Shown piece after piece: positions 44,850 to 56,522 of a stretch of 64,000 nt of DNA (within the stretch, counting starts at the first letter, position 1; each line of letters begins with the position of its first letter). The DNA is from Brachionus manjavacas (lineage: Eukaryota; Rotifera; Eurotatoria; Ploima; Brachionidae), in assembly GCA_019054805.1 (NCBI GenBank), contig JAHQIY010000002.1, forward strand, positions 8,184,001 to 8,248,000, written 5' to 3'. The notes beneath the pieces are model-generated. The model saw nothing but the letters and a program-made list of their open reading frames with translations. It made no database searches and had not been told where the DNA came from. The translations under genes were made by a program, and so were the position numbers.

Positions 44850-45140
44850 CAGACTTGTTTTTAAGGCAAAATTTAACGTATTAGTCACAAAAAATTAAGT
44901 CAAAATTATTACTTGAACTAAATTATTTTTATAATTAACCAACACAAAATTTATTAAATTTTAAAAAATTAAATTCTATTTCTATAAGAAATGTATCACC
45001 TGTTTATAAATGTGCGTTATTCAACGAAATATTTTTTTTTGTGTGAAAAGTGAACCTTCAAAATAGTCATTGACTTGAATCAAAAAAAAAAAATTTATTC
45101 ATTGACTTGCCTTAAGATTTGAAACTTAATAACAAGTGTG
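44850..45140. mobile_element. CAGACTTG-family hAT MITE, diverged
   Basis: Left end CAGACTTGTTTTTAAGGC, right end CAAGTGTG, with internal AAGTCAAAATTATTACTTGA and CATTGACTTGCCTTAAG. Flanks GGTTCAAC and GGTTAAAT match at 6 of 8 positions. Confidence 0.6.
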
Positions 45141-46845
45141 GGTTAAATCAGAATTTGACGAAATGACTTCAAAAAATAAATATCTTTTATTTCTATTAAA
45201 ACAAATTTTCATTAATTGGTGATAAATGAGAAATAAAAACTTTAATTAAATAAGTATAATTAAAATTATCAAAATTTTATTGTTACATTGCATTGAACCA
45301 ATAAGTTTAAAATCATCCAATTTCAAATTAGAAATTATTTTAGATATTTTTTAAAAAGGCCCCACTTACATTTTCGAATCAAGGTAATTATTTTTTCTAA
45401 TTCCAAAAAAATTAAGATAAAAAATTGTTTTAAAGCAATGGAAATTTCTGGTTTATGAGATGAAATTTTTTAAATAAAATATTTTTTTATATAATTCTGA
45501 AGATATTTAAATTTGAAAACTTATTCTCTTGATCTAAATCAAATATAAAATTTCTTTAAATAATTTACAGTCTTCGAATTATTTTTTAACAAATTAATTT
45601 TAGAAAATGAAATAAAAATTGGTATAGCTACTCGATGGTCAATCATCAGAAATTTACTCAAAATTAAAAATAGACAAAATTAAAAATAAAACCTAAACAT
45701 TATTAAAATATCCCAGTAAATTTAAAAACCGAAAAAAATGTAAAATCAACAAAAAATAAAAGCGTAAAAAAACGCCGAAGATGGTCATAATCTATGCAAA
45801 TTTCGAAATGACTTGTTGAAAATTTTTCGCAAAGTTAAATTGACAATTTTACATAAAATGAAAGTGAAAATTTTACGAAAAATCATGATCATTAATTGTA
45901 ATGCATCTTATTTAGTTTTAATTTTAGTTTATTAATTTAAAAATTAAATTCAGTTTTTAAGTTGAATATGTTTTATAATCAGACTAGAACTTTAAGATCA
46001 AATAACTTAAGTTAGTGATTGAATTTTTAAAGAAAAGGATGACCAATGAGTTCTAATAGCTGATGGTATTATTCAAAAGCAAATGATGTACCATCCGAGT
46101 CAAAACATCAGAATTGCTGCTGTAAAAACCTAAATCCTCCTAACCACCTTGCACCGCTTCGCACTAACAAAACATTGCAATTTAAGGTACGCCTGACTGT
46201 ACACAAATTTTGAAAAATAGTAATTTTTTTAATTATTTACTAATTAAGTCGTTTATTTTTTAAAAGGAGTATATTGTTATCGACAAAAAAATTTCTTATT
46301 CAGATGAAAAAAAAAGGTATCTAATGAATCCTTTTGTTGTATGCTCCCCTAATGGACTAATGATTAAACTAATGATTCTGAGTGCCTTAAAGAATTTTTA
46401 AAGATTGAAAAGAATTGAAATATTTAATTAATTTTGGTGACTTATTTTTAATTGATAGAGGTTTTAGTGATTGCATTGAAGATTTCACTCAGACTTACAG
46501 AAGTATATTGAACAAAAAGGCTTGATATGAAAACCATCTTAATTGGTTAGATTAGTACCACAGTTAATCGATGATTTTCCGTATTAAAGGGGAAACTAAT
46601 GTTGCGAAGTTGAAGGAGAAAAACTTAGATCTCCTACTGAATTTTTAAATGGTTTGGTTGCTTAAGTTGTTATGAAATTTTAGATGTTCATAATGCTTTT
46701 TCATTGCTTATTGAAATAAATTAAATACGAAATAACAACATCAGCATTCAATGGTTACTTTACCATTTCTTGCTTGTTTTGTAGGTATTTATTCTATAAA
46801 ACAGCAACTATCAAGACTATATCGTGGTCTGTAATCTGCTTTTAT
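45141..46845. other. Stretch with no gene recognised
   Basis: AT-rich sequence, with ACGTAAA-type words near 45700–45890. No open frame longer than chance and no clear repeat termini. Confidence 0.4.
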
Positions 46846-46956
46846 GGGGCCATATCATTACATAGAAAAAAAAAATAGAAAATTTACATTGAAAAGAGAC
46901 AAATTTTTGTCCGAAAATTGATACATAGAAAAATTCATACAAAATTGAATTTGAAT

Positions 46957-48054
46957 CAGGGATGTGCATTAAGTACTTAAATCGTATTTTCAATACTTAA
47001 GTAATTAAATTTTTTTCAATAAAAAATCCAAAAAAAAAGCTATTTTTTATCAAAATTTAATTGCAAAAATTTGGGCTTAATACAATTTAATTAAATTTAG
47101 TACAAAATCCTTTTAATAACCTAACAATTAATGTAACATATAGTTACATTTTAAAAAATTAAGGAAGAAAAATTTTTATCTGCTAGCCTAGCTCGGTTTG
47201 GCCTAAGGATGTTTCCCCCTATGCTAAAAGTTCTTTCAACTGAAGCTGAAGTGGCAGGGGTCGTGAATATTTTTTTAGCAAACTTGGCTAAAGGATTGGA
47301 AGATTCCATCGCTTTCCAAAACCCATTCAATTGAAAGTTTTCCTCATAAACAAAGGTCTTTAAGTAGTTGATAAAATTATTAACTTCTATTAGATTCAAG
47401 TCACTTTGATTTCCTAATGGATTTGTTTCGACAAAGCTGGATCTCGATTTCAAAGGCGGGTCAAGCTCATTAGCCATATCCTTTAAGTCTGGTTTTGTCT
47501 TGATTTGATTGATATGTTTCAAAAGACCCTTGAAAGCTGGATAAACAATTGAGATTGAACCAAAATCTTTTTGTAGGTCTATTGTGAGATCATGAAATGG
47601 TTCAAGAAGATCGTTTAGAACAACTTGTTCTTTTTGGCTAATTTTAAGATCGATGTCTTTTGAACATAGTTTTTCTAAAGTTGGATTAGGAATCTTTAAA
47701 CTTGATTTTTTCATTTTCAACTGGCTATTCCATCTTGTTATGTTCGCTGATGCCACTGTTAATTAAAAGTTTTTAAAAACCAAAAAAAAGATTGATAATT
47801 GAGTGATTCGTTTTACCTATCTAAGTTCGGTGTCGCCTATCAGTCGATAGGTCAAGTAATAAACAAATGAAATAAAAAAAAATCTGAAATCATGAATGTT
47901 AGTAGAAAAGTTAAGTATTTTTAAATACTTAAGTAAATTCGGTCTTACTTAAGTACTTAAAAAAAATTCGAATTTTTCAAAATGTATACTTAAGTATTTA
48001 CTTAATTTAATTTTTTTAGGTACTTAAGTACTTAATACTTAATGCACATCCCTA
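46957..48054 (-). mobile_element. hAT transposon, internally deleted, exact 8-bp target duplication
   Basis: The terminal repeats CAGGGATGTGCATTAAGTAC and CTTAATGCACATCCCTA and the flanking ATTTGAAT on both sides (46949–46956 and 48055–48062) define a 1098-bp hAT element. Subterminal ACTTAAGTA repeats fill both ends, probably transposase-binding sites. The interior keeps only the C-terminal part of a transposase gene on the minus strand. Confidence 0.93.
47151..47756 (-). CDS. hAT transposase C-terminal portion with dimerisation domain, 201 aa, truncated
   Basis: The frame starts MASANITRWNSQLKMKKSS, corresponding to the conserved TRWNS region midway through hAT transposases. It ends in the hATC dimerisation domain: NPLAKFAKKIFTTPATSASV, ERTFSIGGNILRPNRARL. 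The BED finger and the first catalytic Asp region (roughly 300–400 residues in full-length hAT proteins) are absent, so the product cannot transpose DNA alone. The frame is uninterrupted and the element's ends are clean, so the deletion looks recent or the short protein may be retained. It is annotated as an intact short ORF of a non-autonomous element. Confidence 0.85.
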   Translation of the reverse strand: MASANITRWNSQLKMKKSSLKIPNPTLEKLCSKDIDLKISQKEQVVLNDLLEPFHDLTIDLQKDFGSISIVYPAFKGLLKHINQIKTKPDLKDMANELDPPLKSRSSFVETNPLGNQSDLNLIEVNNFINYLKTFVYEENFQLNGFWKAMESSNPLAKFAKKIFTTPATSASVERTFSIGGNILRPNRARLADKNFSSLIF

Positions 48055-48780
48055 ATTTGAATAGAGACAAGTTTCTTGTTAGTTTAAATTCAATTTTTTT
48101 TTACTTCTATAATATTTGAAAAAAATTTTCTCTTATGATATTTGAAAATATCTGGCTTTAGTAAATTTAAATGGAGATTTTTATTTAAAAATCTTAAATT
48201 AAATGCTTCCTCGCCGATGAGACAATTCCATTGTTTCCAATAAAAACAATATAAAAGTATAAAATATTTAGAATTTCTAGATAAATTGATAATTTATTTT
48301 ATGGTTTAAAAGCTTAATAGATTTTTTTGACCAAGTATTTGACCAAAGAATATGATAATTTTTTCAATGTAGATTTTCTATGTTATTTTTTTCTATGTAA
48401 TGATATAGGGCCGCTTCTGTATCATTACATAGAAATATTTCGAAATATTTCAAATATTCCAGCACTGTCAAACTATTATTGTAGTTTTTGTGAGAACTTA
48501 AACAAATTGCTTAATTTTATATATTAATTTCTAAAAATTATTAACAGTAATAAAGATTTTAAAGTTTACTTTCAAGTTTTTTGGATAGAAACAAAATATC
48601 AGAATATTAAAATCATTTTTTAATTAAAAAATTAAAAACTTGCGAAAAATTAATTTAACACCCATTAGAAACTATTTTTTTTTAATTGGGTTTTTTAATC
48701 CTTGATGTTTTCAAGTGATAGAATAAAACATAAAATAAATTTTTAAAAAGAAACATTTTTGCGGCTATGAAGTTTGTTTA

Positions 48781-49004
48781 TTTGTCTGCAAAAACTCTGC
48801 ATAGTAATTGCACAGTTGACTTAGATAGTTCCTAATGGCGTTCAAAATGCAGAAAATTTAAGACTGTCAGGTAGACTAATATTATTTCATTAAATAAATT
48901 TTCTTAAAATTAAGCATTTTACAGAACTAAATTATAGCTTAGAAAAGATATAAAAATTTTTCTGAATTGAAAATATCGAATTGAAACGAAATTCACAAAC
49001 CCCC
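48781..49004. repeat. Degraded copy of the MULE MITE at 55263–55618
   Basis: Shares TGTCTGCAAAAACTCTGCA, TAATTGCAC, AATGGCGTxCAAAATG, AAGCATTTTACAGAACT, TTTCTGAATTGAAA and TTGAAACGAAxTTCACAA in the same order. The left terminal part is missing. It ends about 340 bp upstream of the NRF-6-like gene. Confidence 0.7.
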
Positions 49005-49344
49005 AATTTTTTTTAAATTAAAATAAAATTACAATTTAAATTTTTTTTTGGAAAGAAATCTTATATGATAATTCGTTGAATTATTTTAGGATATTTTGAA
49101 CTAATTAAAAATATAATTAGTAAAATAAAAAACAATTAAATACATTGTCGCTTCATAGAATATTTATTCGAAAATACTTTTGATTTTCTGTAAGTCTGCA
49201 TAAATTAAATTTTTTAGTGTAGATGGTTCATGGATAGAAGAACATAGACTTTGGTATTACATTCAGAAATCTAAATTATAATAAAACAAATTTTTTTATT
49301 GTTAATTTTAATAAAATATATATGAAAATAAATTTTAATGAGTA

Positions 49345-52300
49345 ATGAAGAATATTTTTTGTTTAACAATTTTTGTCTACATTCTTGGTTTGACCAGGGC
49401 TCAGTTTCCGAAGAGCCTGGCCGACCTACCGCTCTTCATAGATGACATCAACAGAACAAGCTTATCTCAATTGGAGGCTTTGTATCTTAAAGCCAAATTA
49501 TTCTCATCTGATTTAAACAATTTTGAATTGAATAAAATCAGCTTGTCCGATCCATGCAGCACTGACATAAAAAAACTCTTCAAAGGTCTTTGGGCAAAGC
49601 AAGAGTGGTCTTTTAAAAGTAATGATTAATATTTCATCAAAAGTAAATTAATTTTTTTCCTAAAGCAATTGACAGTCTTGCTAAACCACCGACTGGTATT
49701 CTAAAGGGTTCTGTGAACTGGTTGGGTGACTTTGCTGAATGCATTGAGTCGGAAAACGCAACAGTTAGCTGGCATCCGAAATATTGCACCATTTCGAAAA
49801 GTCCAGCAGATCCTGCTCCTTCAAAAACAAGCTTTACTCTAAAATATGGCTTATGCTCGCCAATGACATGCTCCAGCAAAGACATTGCCGAAATTTTAAA
49901 TTTCAGTAAGAAATCAATTTAAATTTATCCATTAAAAAAAATTAATTTTATTTTTAGTTTTTGAAAAAATTGATAAAAATAATCAAACTTTTGTCGAAAA
50001 CGATATTATTTGTCAAACAGATAGTGTTCTTGACACCCCTGCTTGGATAATGATGTGATTTTAAAAAAAAATTTCTTCAAAAATTTTCTTAATTTTAATT
50101 TTAGTTGGCTGACTTTGATTTTAATTGGAATTATTTTTGTGGCAACCATTTTAGATTTGGTGAAAACTTATTTTAAAAATCCGTATTCTCAAAATCCGAC
50201 CACATTGTACATTCAAATAAATGAGGACACAGTATCGACAAATTTATTAGACACAGACACAATAATTAACAATGTGGTACCATCGAAGCCTTTGAGTGAA
50301 CAACTAATCTCGGCTTTGTCCCTTTTATCAAATTTCAAAAAAATTTTTCTAGTCGACAGTGGTGATTCTCAGCTTTCTAGTCTTCACGGAATCAGAGTTA
50401 TCACCCTCGGTTGGGTCATACTTGGTCATTCATACGCTTTCATTGTTTTCTCTTCAGACAACCCATTGGAAGCACTGAATTTCATAAAAAGATTCTCATT
50501 TACAATAGTGTCAAACGCATTTTTTTCTGTCGACTCATTTTTTTTGATTAGTGGTGTTCTAACAGGCTACCTGTTCATAAAAATGTCATCTGCACCAAAT
50601 TTTAAATTCACTTTTATATTCATGATAAAATACCTGATAAACAGAATTCTGAGACTCTCGCCTGCCTACTATTTTATGCTATTTTTTAGCATTTTTCTCA
50701 CTAAATATCTCGGATCTGGTCCCATGTATCCAAATAATGGTTTCGAATTACCAATTTGTAGAAGCAAATTCTGGAAAAATCTTCTTTACATAAACAATTT
50801 TCAAGATGCAAATGAAACTGTAGACTTTTAAGATTTTAATCTAAATTTTTTTAAATATTTTTTTAAGTGCTTTGGTATTAGTTGGTATTTGGCAAACGAT
50901 ATGCAATTTCACCTACTTGCTCCTCTAATTTTAATTCCATTTGTACTAAAGTAAGAAAATTTTTTTAGTATCAAATGTTCATAGAAAATTGGATAAAAAG
51001 TTATAATAATAGGCAACATATTAAATTATGATACTAAATAAATAGCAACTAGAAAAATTATTAATCAAAATAGAAGATAAAAATAAACGTTTTATCTTAT
51101 AGATTTTTGCTATCTATTTTTTGGTTTTCTAAAATTAATATAATATTTTTAAAATCTTAATGACTTGGTTTTCTTTTTCTTTTTTTTTTAAATTAAAAAA
51201 TTCAAAAAATTTACTTAATTATTAAATTCCTTAGAAATCTAGTGATTTTAAAATTTTATGTTTAATTCTTTTTAATTTGGCAATTTTAAATTTAAATCTT
51301 GAAGTTGATGATCAATTCAAAATACCACTTTTAATCTTAGATTTATTTTAATAATTTAAATGTGACATTACTTGTTAGATTTAAAATAATTTTTTCTCAC
51401 CCCCATTGATAAAACCGATTTTTAAATTTAAATGTCTTAATTAATTTTTTTAAAGTTTATTTTCAAAAAATCATCTTTATTACAAGTTAATGTGTTTTCT
51501 AGATTAAGCTAAAATATTTTGGTTCGAGAAGTTAGTGTTAAAATTTAAATTTCTAATCTTTTCTTTTAAATTAATGATTGAACTTAATTAATCATGATTT
51601 GTTTCATCTTTAACTAGAAAGAACATTTTTTGAATTTTTATCTAAAGTAAAAATAAAAGCTTTGTCAAGTTTTTTAAATTTTGCAAAACAAAATTTTATT
51701 TTATTTCAGCAAAGAAAAATTTATGATCAAATATCAAAAGTTAATTCAGAAATTCAAGTTAATAACTTTTTAATTATTCATTCAAACTAAAATAATTTTA
51801 TTTTCCCACTTAAACAAATTATGAATTTAAAAACATCAATTTTTTGTCTTCAAAAATTTTTACTAAAATCAATTAAAAACTAAATTAATTAATTTTTAAT
51901 TTATAATTTTTACCTAAATGTGGATTTTAAATTAGTCTTTATAGTTTTCAAAAAAAGATTTTTTTTATTAAAATTTAAAGAAAAAAAAGGCAACAGTTAA
52001 CTAGCATCATCATTTTTTTAAAGAATTTAATCTATTAAGTTTTGATCATGTGATCATGATTATTAACTTCATGTTGTCATTTTTCTTTTTTATTTAAAAA
52101 AGGAAAAGAGACATTTGTTTCCCGCATGAAGACATTCCCAATGTAAATAATTTTAGTTGAACTGGGAACTCACTACAAAAAATTCTACTTTTTTCACTAA
52201 ATTTTTTATGAATAACTAAATAAATTGAATTTCAAACATAATTCAAATTAAATAAAAAAAAAATATCAAATTCCTAAATGAAAAATATTCATAGGTTATC

Positions 52301-53214
52301 AAATGCAGCAATTTAAAACTTATCAACTGAACTAAACTGTTTGAAAAAAATAAATTGATTTAATTTTTAAAGCAAATTTTTGGCTGGAATCTCAATTCTT
52401 GTGGTACTTTTACTTGTGAACATAATATCTACTTTTTTGAGTTTATATTATCATCCAGGCTCAGAGCTCGGCATACTTGGGTAAGTTTTAATTATCAGAT
52501 TAAATAACAATATTTTTAACTTTTATTTTAAGTGAAAATTCAGAATATTTTTACAAATGGGTGTATATAAAACCGTGGACTAGATCAGCGCCATTCCTCG
52601 TTGGAATTCTAGTTGGTTATTTTTTGTTTCATCACAGAAAACCTGCTTACAATGCAAAAATCAAAACAGTATATTGAATATTTTTTAGTTGTGAAAAAGA
52701 TAAATTTTAATTTTTCAGATATTCAATTTTTTTAACTGGAATCTAGCACAAAACATGATGGGTCTATGTGTCTTTATAGTTTATAGTGACTTAAGACTGT
52801 ACCCATCATTTTATTTCAATCGAATCGATCACATTATTTATCAAAGTTTATCTAAAATTTTGTGGTCTTTGGCGGTTGGATATGTGATTTATGCTTGCGA
52901 GACTAGAAATGGTGGATTTTTAGCCAAGTTTTTTTCATGGAAAGTATTTGTGCCACTATCCAGACTCAGTTATTCAGCATTTTTGTCTCATCAAACATTC
53001 ATATTCTATTTTTTCATGACACAAAGAAGATTGTTTCATTTGCAAGACATAACCTTAGTAAACATTTTATACAAGTTATTAATTATTTTATTAATTTTTT
53101 TTTTAGATTTATTACTATGTCGGAAATTTGCTTGGATCTTATTTTATGGCAGTTTTTTTGAGCCTCTTTGTGGAAGCTCCTTTTATAGGTTTACAAAAAA
53201 TGTTATTTAAATAA
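49345..53214 (+). CDS. nrf-6-like: Nose resistant to fluoxetine (NRF-6)-like acyltransferase, complete nine-exon gene, 699 aa
   Basis: Exons: 49345–49618, 49666–49905, 49958–50054, 50105–50819, 50868–50950, 52373–52480, 52533–52668, 52719–53057, 53107–53214. They total 2100 nt in one frame with GT–AG introns. The start (MKNIFCLTIFVYILGLTRAQ) is a signal peptide. The NRF domain follows at about residues 90–185 (GSVNWLGDFAECIE, KYCTI, KYGLCSPMTCSSKDI). The acyltransferase-3 region starts near residue 295 with LHGIRVITLGWVILGHSYAF, whose GH histidine (about 312) is the expected catalytic residue, then SVDSFFLISGVLTGYLF, RILRLSPAYYFMLFF, WYLANDMQFHLLAPLIL, IKPWTRSAPFLVGILVGYF, RLSYSAFLSHQ and LSLFVEAPFIGLQKMLF. 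It is a multi-pass membrane protein. C. elegans relatives affect lipid and drug transport in the intestine; the substrate here is unknown. Intron 5 is 1422 nt. Confidence 0.93.
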
Positions 53215-55253
53215 AATTTTTTAGAGCTTTGAAATACATTTGGACAATGTTTTTTTTTTTATTTTTAGATTCAATTCCCTTTAGTGTATTTAAAATAAAT
53301 AATTTTTTTATGTTTTTATTTTTTTATCTTCGAAGTGCAGCGATGAATATTTGTCGAAAATCGAAACCCTATCGACAGATTCCAGAACGGACATCTGAGA
53401 AATGAGATTCTAACAGAGTAAAATTTCATTTTGACAGTGATTTCTCTTGCGTAAACTTATTATCAGGGTTTTGTGGAATTCAACACAACTGATAATGTGA
53501 TAAGAAATCTAGTTACCTTTTTTTTATAAAGTTAAAATTATTTCTGAGAATGTAACAAGGTACAAAATTCACAGTTGAATCATTTATTATTTATTTATTA
53601 ATTTAAAGCTTAAAGAAAAATTAAAATACATCATTACATATTAATGTGTTAATTACATGGTTCATATGTTGTAACAATTTAAATTAAATTAGCTAGAAAA
53701 TACTTTGAATATGGGATTTTTTCCAAAAAAATAACCAAAATTTAACAGTTACTCTAACAAAAGGGTATCTTTCCTCTAATAAAAAAAATCAAATTTGATT
53801 TATTTTCTTTTTTGAAATTAACTCCGCCATTTTTTTAATTTTTAATTTATTTATGAGAATGAGGACAGTTTTTTTGTTACAGAAAGAGTTAAATTTGGGC
53901 TTTATATTTGAAAAAAATCTCATATTCAAGGTTCAGTCAACCCTCGATAGTCCGTCCCATTTGGTACAACAATTTGATGTCGGAAACATGATGTGGAAAG
54001 AAAAAATTTAAAATGTTAATGATTAATTAAAAAAATACAAAACTGATTTATGCAACTTTTTTTTAATGCAAATAACCAAAACTAAATTCAATACAAAAAA
54101 ATTTAATTTTTAAATTTTTTTTTAAACAAATGATCTTATTTTATAAGTTTATTTTTATTAAAAAAAAATTTTTTTGATGATGATCTCATTGTTAATCAGT
54201 ATAAATTCCTCTTAATTGATAACCAAAAGTTCGCTTTATTAATATTAATTACCATGATTACAAATTTTCTTTGATTTTGTTAAAAATTAATGTCGAATAA
54301 TTAAAACAAAAATCTCATGAAATTTTATTATATAAGTTAATAGAGGCAATGGTGGAATACTTAATTTTAATTGATATTGATATAACATATAGAACATGTA
54401 ATTAACTCAAGTAGAAAAAGTATTGGATTTGGGCTTTACTCTTAGAGTCCTCAACACGAGTTTATGGTAAAATTAAGAAAAAATAAAGTTTGTTATATAC
54501 ATATAAATGATTAAGATAACACAAAATTCGATTAATTAATAAAAGTATATTATTGAATCAGTGAACCATGATATGACTTCTACTTTTGAAAACTGTTGAA
54601 TGAAAGAAGTATTTTCTCTATCAAATATTTCATAGTCTTTTCTTAAGTAATCAAATAAATATTTACTCAATTAGTTGTTTTTTAGAAAAACTTATGCTTG
54701 AAATAAATTTGTTTAATTGACTCGAATTTTAGTACTTTGTTTAAAGGCATTGTTTTGGTAAATTAACCAAGTCCAATAAATCGTTTTATTAATTTATTTT
54801 GCCGTATATTAAATTCCTTCAAACTATTTTCATTAATTAGAATTTATTAATTTTTTTTAATCATCTTTTTTGTTTTTTTGTACCAAATTTGACAAAATCC
54901 CACAAAGTATTGTCAAAGGATTATATAATTAAATGCTTCTTAAACACTCAGTCTTTATTGATCTAAAATTAACTTTGCACTTGATTTTCTTACAAATTAT
55001 TAAATAAATTTTGAAATTAGAAAATGGCAAGTTTTTTTTTCTATTTAACTTTTTTGAAATTTTGAAATTGCGATCATGGTTCACTGATTCAATAATATAC
55101 TTTTTTGAAATTGTTTCATTAAAACTCAATACTAAAGCATGTTTGAAATATAATTCCGCAATTATTTTTAGAAATGTAAAATATAAAAAAAATTGCCAAA
55201 TTCTTTTTTATAATTTCTTTTAAAAAAATTTTCCAGAAAAATTAATTAACACC
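53215..55253. other. Intergenic stretch between the NRF-like gene and a MULE MITE
   Basis: No gene recognised. CAGTCAACCCTCGATAGTCC at 53936–53955 resembles a pogo/Tigger-type transposon end, but no partner end or TA duplication was found. Poly-A-signal-like AATAAA motifs at 53210–53215 (overlapping the stop) and near 53295 could serve the NRF-like gene. Confidence 0.35.
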
Positions 55254-55262
55254 TCGCTACTC

Positions 55263-55618
55263 GGGGTTGTGAAGTTCATTTCAATTCGATCGTTTCAATT
55301 CAGAAAAACTTGAATAACTTTTTTACTAAAAGAGATAATTCAGTTCTGTAAAATGCTTGATGGTTAAGCAACTTTGCTTAATCCAAAAATATATGTCTGC
55401 AAAAACTCTGCAATGTAATTGCACGCTTGATTGGAATACTTTTTAATGGCGTGCAAAATGGAGAAAATTGCAAAGTATTTTGCAGACTTATTTTTCTGCA
55501 TTAAGCAAATTTGCTTATAATTAAGCATTTTACAGAACTGAATTATCTCTTTTAGTAAAATAGTTATTCAAGTTTTTCTGAATTGAAATGATCGAATTGA
55601 AACGAACTTCACAACCCC
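55263..55618. mobile_element. MULE-type MITE, 356 bp, nearly full-length palindrome, 9-bp target duplication
   Basis: The termini GGGGTTGTGAAGTTCATTTC and GAAACGAACTTCACAACCCC begin inverted repeats that run over most of the element, meeting in a core with GTCTGCAAAAACTCTGCA. Both flanks are TCGCTACTC (55254–55262 and 55619–55627). A 9-bp duplication with long inverted ends points to the Mutator-like superfamily. It has no coding capacity. Confidence 0.88.
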
Positions 55619-55763
55619 TCGCTACTCACGTATAAAGCTCCATTTTTTTTATCTTATCAGAGAATCCAGAATTCAAATATAAACAATTTATTAGATTTTT
55701 CAAGAAAAATTTTGACAGTGACAATATAAGACAAAAATCAATCATTTATGTGAATGAACTTAC

Positions 55764-56331
55764 GGGTCTAGTCGATAATGTTATCAGGTGATTTCATAAT
55801 ATATTATCAAAAAGGATATATTAAAGTATAACTAAAAAAGATGTTATCAATCACTAAATTATGCTATCATCTTGAAAATTCTGTTATCAAATAATTTATA
55901 AAATACGCCTTTTTCGAAAAAGTTTATTTGAATCTTTTTAAACGAAACATAGTCTAAATTATTTTAATTATTTTGATTATTTTTTTTTGTGTGCGAGACA
56001 TGTGTAAAATAAGCTCATCAGTTTTTAAAAATTTAATTTTTACAGTCCATCTTATAAAATAATCTTTAAATCGCAATCTAAAATTAAATTCTTTTCAGTT
56101 TTATATTTTTTGTTTTTGTTGAATAATAATTAACGAATTCAATTTTAAAAAAAGTTCTCGGAACAATTTTATTAAAAAGCTCAAAAGTATAAAACAAAGT
56201 TTAATTTTTGTTATCATCCTTGATAGCATAGAAAATGATAACAATTTTGTAATCATAATGTTAACATAACCGGTATGGTACCAAATGGTTACATATTATG
56301 TTATCGCATGAAAATATTATCGACTAGACCC
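55764..56331. mobile_element. Non-autonomous TIR element with GGGTCTAGT termini, 568 bp
   Basis: Ends GGGTCTAGTCGATAATGTTA and TATTATCGACTAGACCC are inverted, with subterminal GTTATC repeats (GTTATCAGG, GATGTTATCAATCA, AATTCTGTTATC). Flanks GAACTTAC and AAACTTCC match at 6 of 8 positions. The first nine bases equal those of the element at 42013, but the rest of the terminal repeat differs. Confidence 0.75.
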
Positions 56332-56522
56332 AAACTTCCCTTTAAAATAACAGAGCTAACTAAAAGTGATTAAAAAAATAATAATGTTTTTATTTATTTT
56401 ATTAATTAATTTCATGTTATGATGTTTTCTTTAATCTTTTGCATATTTTTAATTAATTTATATTTTTTTGTAAAAAGAAAAAAATTTAGAGAAAATTTTT
56501 TTGATCAAAATTTACTGAAAAC

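Larger units (their letters stand above)
46846..48411. repeat. Host element with 50-bp inverted ends, split by a hAT insertion
   Basis: CCATATCATTACATAGAAAA ... AGAAAATTTACATTGAAAA at 46850–46895 recurs inverted at 48361–48408 (TTTTCAATGTAGATTTTCTA, TTTCTATGTAATGATATAGG). Flanks GCTTTTAT and GCTTCTGT match at 6 of 8 positions. The 1.1 kb hAT element at 46957 lies inside, so without it this is a MITE of about 470 bp. Confidence 0.6.

Noticed and set aside
53936-53990. pogo/Tigger-like terminal repeat
   Set aside because: Only one end is seen, there is no TA duplication and no transposase; kept only as a note in the intergenic entry.
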